This document shows positions 22,953-34,500 of a stretch of 64,000 bases of DNA, piece by piece (position 1 is the first letter of the stretch; each line of letters begins with the position of its first letter). The DNA is from Alisma plantago-aquatica (taxonomy: Eukaryota > Streptophyta > Magnoliopsida > Alismatales > Alismataceae). The translations under genes were made by a program, and so were the position numbers. The stretch spans positions 538,302,879 through 538,366,878 of the forward strand of contig OY856413.1 in the NCBI GenBank assembly GCA_963693085.1, in the 5' to 3' direction. Below the pieces are notes generated by a model, which searched no databases, had not been told where the DNA came from, and was given only the letters and a program-made list of their open reading frames with translations.

Positions 22953-24309
22953 TCACATCCCAATTTTCATAAGTTAATTTAAAACTTAGAATGGACTTTT
23001 TTAAAATAATAATAGTTAAAGGGTTAAATGCAAAAGGGTCAATAATGGTTGTCCTTATATGAAAATGGGATGAGAAAGCTTAAAATAAGACTTAAATTTA
23101 TATTTTACTTTCAATTATGCATTATGTATATCAATTAACTCATATTAGTCCTCTTTTCTTTTCTCTCTCCTCTAAAGTGGTCATAAAGCTTAGTAAAGAA
23201 TTAAAGAGGTGACCATGTGGTTATTGAATGAGTAAAAGTAGAAATAGAAACTCAAAGATTCAATATTAGGAGCCTTTTCAAATTACATTGCTTTTAATGC
23301 CTTTTAATTAAGGTTAATAGCCAATATTCAAATTATGGGTCTATTTGTGTACAAAAATGAAATCTGATGGAATAGGAATATTCTAGACCTTCAAATTTTC
23401 CTATGGTTCAAATTTGAACTCATTTGGACCACATATGACCCGCCAGATCGAGTTTGAAAGATTTGTATATGGTTTGACTAAGGAATTATTGAGAGTTTCA
23501 TTAAAAGTGTACCGGACAGATCCACCTTGAGTTTGACACATGGAACCATGACATGGTAGTTACAGTCAGTTCTCACAGTGATGGTGGTGAGTGTGATTCT
23601 TAGACCTGAAATCACTACACTCAACACATTTCATTGGGTACACTTTGACATCATCAAATGCAGTCATGAAACATGGGTTGTTATAAAGGTGATGATTGGG
23701 TGGCTTTGACACATGGGGCTTTTGAGGGGTGAGTGATAGATATGGGATTTCTCCCTCCTGAGGGAGTTTGATATCCATGGCCACTTGATGAGTAGGATTG
23801 AGATAGGTGTGTGCACGCATGTGTGAATCAGTATGTGATATTGATGTCATACATATCTCCTCCAATCTACTCTGAGATCAAGAAAGTGAATGAACGTTGA
23901 CAGGATGATTGTTCCATGCCTTGAGTTCATTCGAGATATCAGCGACAAAGGAATTATACATTCGTTGTAACACCATTCACGGATTGTAGGATTGAAAGTT
24001 GTTCTCCAACTTTCTATTTCACTTGGGTAGCATTGATGTGCTACTAGGCACCGCTCTTTCCTTGTGAAGTCATAAATGTTATGAACTTTCACTGCCAACG
24101 TGAAAAGGACCTACAGGGTCACACACATAGGATTTAACTTGGAAAAGGAGTTTATCCACAAATGATGTTTAGATTGATTACTAAAGGAGTTTAGTAGTTC
24201 AATTAAACACTCAATCAATTGATAGCTCAGTATCATAGTGTTCAAGGTGTTGGACGGATTGATTAGAGTATCGAATTGATTGAAACTACAATTGACTGAT
24301 TTTGCACAG

Positions 24310-24390
24310 TCTGCACTTCCAACCGATCAGCTCATGTGATGAACCGAACGGCTCAGGTTGGTGAACTGATCGGCTCAAGATAGGCTGAGA
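24310..24390 (+). repeat. ACCGATCGGCTCA-type short repeats in copia LTR
   Basis: Several imperfect copies of GAACCGATCGGCTCAGG in direct repeat, continuing at 36790-37075 after the insertion. In the 3' LTR the array spans about 55975-56395 and has more copies. The core CCGATCGG is a perfect 8-bp palindrome with two CpGs. Confidence 0.8.
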
Positions 24391-24391
24391 C
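24387..24391. repeat. Target site duplication GAGAC (partner 36785-36789)
   Basis: Perfect 5-bp duplication around NEST-A. The intact copia 3' LTR carries the same site once. Confidence 0.92.
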
Positions 24392-25275
24392 TGTAACATC
24401 CCTGACCTGAGTTATGCTTTAACCCTAGGTGTTTTGATTAAGAAAGATAATTATATGCTTAATCCTATCTTGTGAAAAGTAATTAGGGCTCAAGAGGAAC
24501 TTATATTTTAATTTTAGACCTTTTTGAATAATGTTGAAATAATATTTTACTTGATTTGGACTAAAGTACAAATTACTAAAGTTGAGGGGTTAAATTGCAA
24601 ATTGTGCATGACAATATGTTCCTCATGTGTTGAAGCATCATGAGAATGAAGATGATGCAGAGGTATGGCTTGTGGTAGCCTGAGTACTAAGAAAGAGCTG
24701 ATAAAGCAATGTTTATGCATTAAAACCTTGTTTTGGTGTAATATGCAATTTACCCAAAACTTAGGGTTCAATATGCAAATTATCACTTCAATAGGGTCCC
24801 TAATATTTCTTGACATCATGTAGAGCAAAGAAAATGAGAGGGGCGCCTCATTTGAATTAAGCTAGAGGAGAGAGAATCTTGATATTAAAATAATCAAGAT
24901 TTAAGCCTAATTGAAACCATAATTCAATTTAGTACAAAAATAAATATATTAATTGAAGTGCCCTTCAACCAAAATTAAAATGGTTGGATTCAGATGTGTG
25001 TGGACGTCCTTGATCTTGGCAAGGACCATGAAATATCCTAAGGAGGTGAAATTTCCACTCACCTTATTATAAGAAAAAGAATTTCCACTAAAAATGGATA
25101 TTACTATTATAAGGGTTAAGGTGCTTAATTTCTTTTCCCTTAATTCATGGATAATGGAAGGGATCTCGGTGGGGATATATATGCCTTTGCATGCAATAAA
25201 CCAAGGGGGAAGTGGTGGCAACAATTTTGGAATTAAATGAATTTTTATAAAGCATTTTCTCTCTCATTGAATTTT

Positions 25276-25283
25276 TATAAAAA
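25276..25283 (+). promoter_or_regulatory. LTR TATA box, NEST-A (5' LTR)
   Basis: TATAAAAA about 885 bp into the LTR. It is preserved at the matching place in all four LARD-like LTRs (32411, 39598, 46607) and followed by conserved CAAGCCAAAACAAAGGC-like sequence. This makes it the likely transcription start region. Confidence 0.65.
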
Positions 25284-25783
25284 GACCTTTTACAAGCCAA
25301 AATAAAGGCTTTTTTTTACCCCACTTATTCTCCTTGCTTGGAAAATGATCAAGGAGCTTTGGAGGATCAGGAGGAAGACCCCCAACCTGTTGGTAAGCTT
25401 CTTGACCTCCTTTCACCTTGAATCCATGGTGAAAATAAAAAATCAATGTATGAATTCTTCATATCTCGATCCCCTCTTCAATTCTAACCATTCCTTTTCA
25501 CTCAAAGCTTGAGGACGACCCTTAGAATAGTGAAAGGAGTTGCATCCACCATTGTTGACGTGAGCTTGAAGCTTTGGATCTCAATTGGAGGCGGGTTTTA
25601 TAACTTGAACCCTTAATTTTGTTATTGCATTCAATTCCTTATCAAATAATGATCCTTTCTTCATTCACGATAATTGATTTGGTTGATTGATGAAATCACC
25701 ATGGAAATCACATCAGATTTTGTGAGTTTGGAGCTTGATGATGATGACATCATCATAAGCACACACCTCTCCAAATATCAAAG

Positions 25784-26760
25784 GCAAACGGTTTCACCAA
25801 ACCGTTTGGAGACCAAACGATTTCAAAATTGTTTGGTTATTTGAGTCCCAAACCGCATGAGGGTGTTGACCGTTTGAGGTATGAACCCTAGTATGTGTTG
25901 GATGATAATCCAATGGTTTCAATTGATTAGTTCAACATATGGACAATCTTTCAAATAGAAACCTTAATCGACTAAGTGCTGATTTTGCAATTGATTAAGT
26001 TAAGGTTTTGAGTTGATTGACCCAAACGGTTTCAAAACCATTTGGGAATCACCCAAATGGTCTCAAGACCGTTTGGAGGTCTAGGGTTTAGTATGGTTGT
26101 GTATTTGAAGATCCAAAGATACTAAATTGAAGTGCAATCAATTGTTGATTTGATAATCAATCCAATGATCCAAACCCTAATTGGATGTCATGGATTTTGA
26201 TGATGAGATGGGCAAACGGTCTCAAGACCGTTTGGAGATCATCCAAATGATCCCAAGACCATTTGGGGATCATTCAAGACCGTTTGAGGTCAGGTCATAT
26301 CATGTAATGATGATGGTTCACTGATTTCAATTGAATTAGTTCCACAATGTCAACCAGTGATGGTTCCTTAGTTTCAAAACCCTAAGTGATGGTTTCTTGA
26401 TTATCAACCCTAGTTCAATTGCTTTAAAACCCTAATTGAAGGTCTAATTGAATGGTGATTCAGTGGTTCAATTGAAAGATACATTAGTGGTCCAATTGAT
26501 AGTTGGTCCCTGGATTGGAACCTTGAATTGTTAGAGTGCTGAAGACCGTTTTTGGTCCATTCGATTTTGAGAGGGTTTGGACCAAACGGTCTCAAACCAT
26601 TTGGAGACTCAAGTTCATTCGGTTTCAAGATGTGTTGTATAAACGGTTTCAAGAACCAACTTTTCTAAACGGTTTCAAACCGTTTGAACTTAAGTGACCA
26701 AGACCGTTTGAGGTCTAAGTGACCAAGACCTTTTGAGGTTCAAATTGGTTAAACCATTTT
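25784..26760 (+). repeat. Array of AAACGGTYTCAARACCGTTT palindromes (NEST-A 5' LTR)
   Basis: More than 15 half or whole copies of AAACGGTCTCAAGACCGTTT-like sequence. The motif is a near-palindrome with 7-bp complementary arms and one CpG per arm. Many copies show CG-to-TG or CA changes (CCATTTGG). The same array is at 32920-33965 in the 3' LTR. Confidence 0.85.
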
Positions 26761-27045
26761 GACACCTAATATGATCAAAGGTCAATTAGCTTTTTGATTA
26801 TTAATGATATAGACCAATGATGATTATGAGGGTTAACGCTAACTATGTGTACTTAAGTGAAGAGTTAATCTATAATCAATCTTGGAGTAATTAACATCCT
26901 AGAGAGGATGAGAGGGAGAGAGAATGGGAGATATGATTGCTTACTTAATAAGCCCTAATTCTCTCATTATGAATAAATATGTAATCAGGGTTTGATCCAT
27001 AATAATGAGATCATGAAATCCTCATTGAAAAGATTGATATACCTT

Positions 27046-27380
27046 GACCCTAATTTAGGGCAAGGCTATGTGAAACCCTAATTTAGGGCTAAGCTCAGTG
27101 AAAGCATAATCTAGGGTGATGATGTAACCTTAACTTAGTGTAACAATGTAAGAAATCCTAATTTAATGGGAATTGTACATCCTAACCCTAATTTTGGTAA
27201 TGAGGCATGAGAAACCCTACTTGGATGTGAATGGTAAACCTTAATCCCTAAAATGGGTTAAAGGTGCATGAAACCCTAATAAAGGGTAGTGCTACTAATG
27301 CTATGTGAAGCCCTATCATTGAGTGATGTGTTGTGAAATCCTAATTTCACATAATACTAGGTGAAACCCTAATATAGAAG
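27046..27380 (+). repeat. Telo-box-like AAACCCTAA array (NEST-A 5' LTR)
   Basis: Repeated GAAACCCTAATTTAGGG-type units spaced 30-45 bp apart, with the facing TTTAGGG often making a hairpin. The matching array in the 3' LTR is at 34260-34600. Confidence 0.7.
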
Positions 27381-29561
27381 AATGTTATGTGAAACTTTAA
27401 TGAAGAGAAATACTATGTGAAATCCATATAACATATGAAATCTGCTATGTGAACCTCAAACTATAATTGTGGAAATCCTATTCCTATTAATGGAATAGTG
27501 ATTAATGTATTGACAAATGTAACACCTAGAGGGGTTGATAATGGGTATCCTTACATTAATAGTTCTAACTCAAGGATGAGTCCATATTAGTGGCAATGGT
27601 TGTATATTCTAAATAGGTGACATATGAGCATTACCTTACATGATGAATGTGATGAACTGGTGCATAAAGTATTAGGATGGGGAATACCCTAATACAAGCT
27701 AAGTGGATGAGTTCTAGTAAGATAAAGGTGTTGAGGTAAGTGATACATCAAGATAGGATAGATATCACATCCAACACCCCAATACTAAAATACCTTGATG
27801 TGCTTTAAATCCAATATAATTGGATAAGTGACATGAAATGTGTCATGTCATTTGTTACATTAAGATGTAATGCACCTTGATGAATGTAGGCTAACATGCC
27901 TTATGAAAAGGTTAATTGAAATCAATAGACTATGATACAATCATATTCTGAAGAAAAAAAATGAGAGAGAAACTCATACTTGGTGTTGATAATACATACA
28001 ATGATGAATTATGAGAATAAATAAGTATGTTTGAATACTTATGATATCAATATTGGCTTCTAGCTGTGAGAAGCAATGAAATAGGGTTGATCATTAATAA
28101 TATGATCTTAAGAACCTAAGTGGTTAGTTATGGAAAACCCTGATGGAGGGTGCTGATATAAAAGAGAAACCATGAACCCTAAAGAGGGAATAGTGGTATT
28201 ACTTAGTGTTGTATGGTGCTGATATAAAAGCATTATAATTGTTATCATGAATACTAATCATGCAGGAATGATGAGATGAGGAGTATAGCCAGGTATGGGC
28301 TATGATGCTCTGTATTTTGAGAATGTTTTATAGACTTTATAAGCCTTCATATGTTTTGATTTCCTAGTGAGAAGTAATCTGAAATTTTATGAGCCTGTGT
28401 GTCATATGATGTTTTAATTATTGAGCTTGTTTATGAGTTTTATAAGCCATAATATGCCTTATTGCTTTGAGGGGGTAATAAGAGGTGATATGAGCATTGT
28501 GTACTATGCGCAATGCTTTGTGTAACAAGAATCATTGAGCTTTGTGTTCTATGTGCAATGCTTTGTGTAGTAAGAATCATAATGTCCTTGGTCAGATGAC
28601 CTGAAGATATTAAGTTACCTAATAAGTGGTAACAAGTATCCTATGATGAGTTAAGGGTTCAAATACCCAGATTCTATAATCATGATGATGAACTTGTTAT
28701 GAAGTGGAAATGTATTTGATGAGTTGAGGGATTAAGATCCCAATACTTTGTGAAAAGAGTATGGCTATATGCCATGACCCCATAATGACAATGCCAGGCA
28801 TTAGATATATGATCTAAGCCTGAAGAGAGTTAATGATGTGGAAATGATTCTATAGTGAATAAATGGTATACATGTTCTTCATATTCCTTAATGGATAAGT
28901 GACATATTTCTCTATCAAGTTATAGCTACAATGCTTTTAATAATAATAATGTTCTAATCTATTAGACATTGAATTAACTGTTGTCAAACAAATATGATTC
29001 CTTTGTTCATATTTATGTTCTTTAGCTGCAATAATAATGTTTCTGGCGGAGAGTTATATCTCTCGCTGGGGTAATTTACAATTGTCTCACCCGCGTGGGA
29101 ACCACATTTTTAGGTGGACGCGAACGAGGAGGCAGGAATCCTTCAATAGGTGAAGGACAGCAGCAATAGGGACAGCAGTGAAGTCTCAGGTGGAGACATT
29201 GGCTGTTATGCCTTGTGTAGATGTATATAGAGTCCTATGTGTCATCTTTGTACTCTCAGGTCCTCAGAGTAGTAGTTAGTGCTTTCGAGATTTTGTCTCA
29301 GTGCCTTGAGATTTTACACTGCTTGTATTTAGTTTAACAAGAGCAGTTGATGCTTGTAATTTTAAGAAAGAGATGATGCAGGACATGTATCTTTAAACCA
29401 GAATGTAAATGTGTTACTTTTGTTCTATGTGATACAGTTTTCATTTGATGGACCTCTTGGTAAAAAAGTTTTAATTTTTAGTGATTTTCGGTAATCCGCT
29501 GCTTAGTGAATGCTTCCGCATTAGTTAATTATGTTTTTGTGAGTTGTATGCCACAATTAAG

Positions 29562-29573
29562 TGGTATCAGAGC
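29562..29573 (+). other. Primer binding site, tRNA-Met (NEST-A)
   Basis: TGGTATCAGAGC, six bases after the 5' LTR end. Confidence 0.93.
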
Positions 29574-30710
29574 TCTAGGTTCACCGAGTCTACAGAGACA
29601 TTGGACTAAGGTTGTTGAGTCTGTCCTAGTATTTTCCAGTCTATCTGATAGTGTCTTATACTCATTAAGGAGAGGAAGAACTTAAAGAGGTCTGGATCAC
29701 ACAAAGGGCATGCTGCTGAGAGCAGCAATGTTGCACCAATAGAAGGTGCAAGGGATCAGGCAAGAGAAGAACAAGTACCTGAGAACTCCCATCTTGACTT
29801 GATCAGGATAGAGAATCCTATGATTATGCTCTTGAAGGGCAGGCTAAGACAGCAGTAATGCATATAGAAGACTGGATACTAGAATTACAACCAAGGTTAC
29901 TAGTCCTTAATGTGAAAACTTTGGACTTAGAAAGGGTTCCTGAATGACATAGTCATGTTGGAACAATGGAAATGTGGGAAAGATTAACATATGGTGAGAA
30001 AGTAGACTCTGCCATAAGTTTAGACAGGTAGTACATCTGTGATGGTAGTGCCCAAGGAGGGGCAATAAGCTGAGTTTTAAGGTAAGGTCTCTATGATTTT
30101 AGAGACATTTGCCTAGTTGTTCTGAAAAGCCAAAGTTTTTGGTGCCACTAGTGCAATAAATGCCTAGTGCATCAGGGCAGTAACCATTAAGTAAAGGCAA
30201 AAGCAACAACATGAAACAACTAGACTCTATGTGTTGAGTCAACCTAAAGTGGTAGATGACCGTGAGGGGTAATAGTCAAATGAAATAGATTCATTCTAAT
30301 ATTTCATTTCATGATTCTATGTGATAAAAGAAAGTAGTTATTTTTGAACTTCCCCTGAGTAGTCCTATAAGGACACAAGGAAGATGATAATTTACAATTT
30401 TCTTAAGTGCTCCTTAAAATGCTTTATGATCTCCCTTATCTGTGTGTTAAATGATGAGATTTAGAAGTGATGCCTGAAGAAAATTCAAGAATGAAAAATC
30501 CTATGTGTATAATGATATGAAAAGTGAGGAATATGATAGCAAATAAAGTGCATACTACCTAATCTCAATAGTTGTATACCCTGGCCAGGTATATGATTAT
30601 TGGAAGATAAGGCAAGTATGAAACTCTTAGATTATTATCTTTTTGATTACTCTGATCAAGTAGTCATTCTAAAACAATCTAGAGAGTATAATGAAATTAA
30701 ATAGGAAGAG

Positions 30711-31224
30711 CTAAGTGAACTTTCTCAGTGAACTTTCTTAGTGAATTTTCCCAAATAAATTGCTCAGTGAACTTTCTCAGTGAACTTTCTTAGTGAATTT
30801 TCCCAAATAAATTGCTCAGTGAACTTTCTCAGTGAACTTTCTTAGTGAATTTTCCCAAATAAATTGCACATTGAACTTTCTTAGTGAATTTTCCCAAATA
30901 AATTGCACAGTGAACTTTCTTAGTGAATTTTCCCAAACAAATTGCTCAGTGAACTTTATTAGTGAATTTCCCAAATAAATTGCTCAGTGAACTTTCTTAG
31001 TGAATTTTCCCAAATAAATTGCTCAGTGAACTTTCTCAGTTAACTTTCTTAGTGAATTTTCCCAAATAAATTGCTCAGTGAACTTTCTTAGTGAATTTTC
31101 CCAAATAACTTTCTCAGTGAACTTTCTTAGTGAATTTTCCCAAATGAATTGCTCAGTGAACTTTCCCAATTAAAGCGCTAAGTGAATTTTCCCAAACAAA
31201 TAAAGGATTGCTGAGTGAATTACC
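30711..31224 (+). repeat. Minisatellite, 39/52-bp units built of 13-mers
   Basis: About 11 units made of 13-base blocks AGTGAACTTTCTC, AGTGAACTTTCTT, AGTGAATTTTCCC and AAATAAATTGCTC. Units of four blocks (52 bp) and three blocks (39 bp) alternate. The last units are degenerate. It is absent from the interior of NEST-B. Confidence 0.92.
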
Positions 31225-31323
31225 TTTGTTAGATATATATGTTTCTCTTTTGGAAAATATTATTGGGTGATGATAGAAGTATGTTCTTTTATGTTTCTTC
31301 CTTTCAATAATATGAACATCATA

Positions 31324-31350
31324 TGTTAGGGGTTTATGCTCTGCATAAAC
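31324..31350 (+). other. PPT-like motif fused to a hairpin (NEST-A)
   Basis: TGTTAGGGGTTTATGC overlaps a perfect 8-bp hairpin GTTTATGC-TCT-GCATAAAC (31332-31350). The sequence GTTAGGGGTTTA is repeated exactly at the real plus-strand priming position just before the 3' LTR (about 31509-31520). The same arrangement is in NEST-B at 45399-45425. Confidence 0.7.
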
Positions 31351-31525
31351 ATTAACATTGATAAGGTTGAATTAATGAAAGGAACTTTGTGTGGATTACA
31401 GGTCCATGATATCTCCATGATATTAAGATATTCTGTGGAGACTTGAGGGTATGATTAATGAATAAATTTGTCCCTCCTTTTTCCTGGGATTTCGGGGACG
31501 AAATCCTTGTTAGGGGTTTATAACT

Positions 31526-34500
31526 TGTAACATCACTGACCTAAATTATGCTTTAACCCTAGGTGTTTTGATTAAGAAAGATAATTATATGCTTAATCCT
31601 ATCTTGTAAAAAAGTAATTAGGGCTCAAGAGGAACTTATATTTCAATTTCAGTCCTTTTTTAATAATGTTGAAATAATATTTTACTTGATTTGGACTAAA
31701 GTGTAAATTACCCAAGTTGAGGGTTAAATTGCAAATTGTGCATGAAAATATGTTCCTCATGTGTTGAAGCATCATGAGAATGAAGATGATGCAGAGGTAT
31801 GGCTTTTGGTAGCCTGAGTACTAAGAAAGAGCTGATAAAGCAATGTTTATGCATTAAAACCTAGTTTTGGTGTAATATGCAATTTACCCAAAACCTAGGG
31901 TTCAATATGCAAATTACCACTTCAATAGGATCCCTAATGTTTCTTGGCATCATGTATAGCAAAGAAAATGAGAGGGGAGCCTCATTTGAATTAAGTTGGA
32001 GGAGAGAGAATCTTGATATTAAAATAATCAAGATTTAAGCTTAATTGAAACCCTAATTCAATTTAGTGCAAAAATAAATATATTAATTGAAGTGCCCTTC
32101 AACCAAAATTAAAATGGTTGGATTCAGATGTGTGTTTACATCCTTGAGCTTGTCAAGGACCATGAAATATCCTAAGGAGGTGAAGATTCCACTCACCTTA
32201 TTATAAGAAAAAGAATTTCCACTCAAAAATTGATATTACTATTATAAGGGTTAAGGTGCTTAATTTCTTTTCCCTTAAGTCATGGATAATGGAAGGGAGC
32301 TCGGTGGGGATAGAGATGCCTTTGCATTCAAGAAACCAAGGGGGAAGTGGTGGCAACAATTTTGAAATTAAATGAATTTTTATAAAGCATTTTCTCTCTC
32401 ATTGAATTTTTATAAAAAGACCTTTTACAAGCCAAAACAAAGGCTTTTTTGACCCCACTTCTTCTCCTTGCTTGGAAAACGACCAAGGAGCTTTGGAGGA
32501 TCAGGAGGACGACCCCAACCTGTTGGTAATCTTCTTGATCTCTTTTCACCTTGAATCCAAGGTGAAAATCAAAAATCAATGTATGAATTCTTCATATCTC
32601 GATCCCCTCTTCAATTCTAACCATTCCTTTTCACTCAAAGCTTGAGAACGACCCTTGTAATAGTGAAAGGAGTTGCATCCACCATTGTTGATGTGAGCTT
32701 GAAGCTTTGGAGCTCAATTGGAGGCAGGTTTTATAACTTGAACCCTTAATTTTGTTATTGCATTCAATTCCTTATCAAATAATGATCCTTTCTTCATTCA
32801 TGATAATTCATTTGGTTGATTGATGCAATCACCATGGAAATCATAGCAGATTTCGTGCGTTTGGAGCTTGATGATGATGACATCATCATAAGCACACACC
32901 TCTCCAAATATCCAAGGAAAACGGTTTCACCAAACCATTTGGAGACCAAACAGGTTCAAAACCGTTTGGTGATTTGAGTCCCAAACCGCATGAGGGTGTT
33001 GACCATTTGGGAGGGTTGAACGTTTGAGGTCTAAACCCTAGTATGTGTTGTATGATGATCCAATGACTTAAATTGATTAGTTCAACATATGGACAATTTT
33101 TCAAATAGAAACCCTAATCGACTAAGTGTTGATTTTGCAATTGATTAAGTTAAGGTTTTGGGTTGATTGACCCAAACGGTTTCAAAACCATTTGGGAATC
33201 ATCCAAACAGTCTCAAGAATGTTTGGAGGTCAACCAAGACCATTTGGAGGTCCAGGGTTGAGTATGGTTGGGTATTTGAAGATCCAAAGATTCTAAATTG
33301 AAGTGCAATCAATTGTTGATTTGATAATCAATCCAATGATCCAAACCCTAATTGGATATCATGGATTTTGATGATGAGATGGGAAAACGGTCTCAAGACC
33401 GTTTGGAGATCATCCAAATGATCCCAAGACCATTTGGGGGTCATTCAAGACCGTTTGAGGTCAGGTCATATCATGTAATGATGATGGTTCACTGATTTCA
33501 ATTGACTTGGTTCCACAATGTCAACCATTGATGGTTCCTCAGTTTCAAAACCCTAAGTGATGGTTTCTTTATTATCAACCCTAGTTCAATTGGGTTTAAA
33601 ACCCTAATTGAGGGTCTAATTGAATGGTGATTCAGTGGTTCAATTGAAAGATACATTAGTGGTACAATTGATAGTTGGTCCATGGATTGGAACCTTGAAC
33701 TGTTTAAGTGTTGAAGACCCTTTTTGGTCCATTCAGTTTTGAGAGGGTTTGGACCAAACGGTCTTAAGACTGTTTGAGTCCAAATGGTCTCAAGACCGTT
33801 TGAGACCAAACGGTCTCAAACCGTTTGGAGATCCAAGTTCATTTGGTTTCAAGATGTGTTGTCTAAATAATTTCAAGAACCAACTTTGCTAAATGGTTTC
33901 AAACCGTTTGAACTTAAGTGACCAAGACCGTTTGAGGTCTAAGTGACCAAGACATTTTGAGGTTCAAATTGGTTAAACCATTTGTACACCTAATATGATC
34001 AAAGGTCAATTAGCTTTTTGATTATTAATGATATAGACCAATGATGATTATGAAGGTTAACCCTAACTATGTGTACTTAAGTGAAGAGTTAACCTAGCAT
34101 CAATCTTGGAGTAATTAACATCCTAGAGAGGATGAGAGGGAGAGAGTATGGGAGAGATTATTGCTTACTTAATAAGCCCTAATTCTCTCATTATGAATAA
34201 ATATGTAATCAAGGTTTGATCCATAATAATGAGATCATGAAATCCTCATTGAAAAGACTGATATACCTTGACCCTAATTTAGGGAAAGGCTATGTGAAAC
34301 CCTAATTTAGGGCTAAGCTCAGTGAAAGCATAATCTAGGGTGATGATGTAACCTTATCTTAGTGTAACAATGTAAGAAATCGTAATTTAATGGGAATTGT
34401 ACATCTAACCCTAATTTTGGTAATGAGGTATGAGAAACCCTACTTGGATGTGAATGGTAAGCCTTAATCCCTAAAATGGGTTAAAGGTGCATGAAACCCT

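Larger units (their letters stand above)
24392..29555 (+). repeat. NEST-A 5' LTR (5164 bp)
   Basis: Contains a TATA box TATAAAAA at 25276-25283, an AAACGGT palindrome array (25784-26760), a telo-box array (about 27046-27380) and a conserved hairpin block near the 3' end (29039-29116). No coding sequence is supported. Confidence 0.9.
29574..31525 (+). other. NEST-A internal region, non-coding
   Basis: No open stretch above about 60 aa and no recognisable domain. It holds a leader similar to NEST-B (starting CTCTAGGTTC), a block CCCTGGCCAGGTATA at about 30580 shared with NEST-B, the 13-bp-periodic minisatellite (30711-31224), a hairpin with a PPT-like motif (31324-31350) and the 3' end GGGGACGAAATCCTTGTTAG. 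This end resembles the pol-LTR junction of Tekay/Del elements, including the gypsy element at 5600 in this window. Confidence 0.8.

Noticed and set aside
22953..23507. Reading 22953-23507 as the FAO 3' region
   Set aside because: The TGTCACATCCC start, the matching end at 59094 and the CCTAG duplication show it is part of an LTR.
30711..31224. Regular direct repeats suggesting a CRISPR array
   Set aside because: Units are contiguous 13-mers with no unique spacers, inside a plant retrotransposon.
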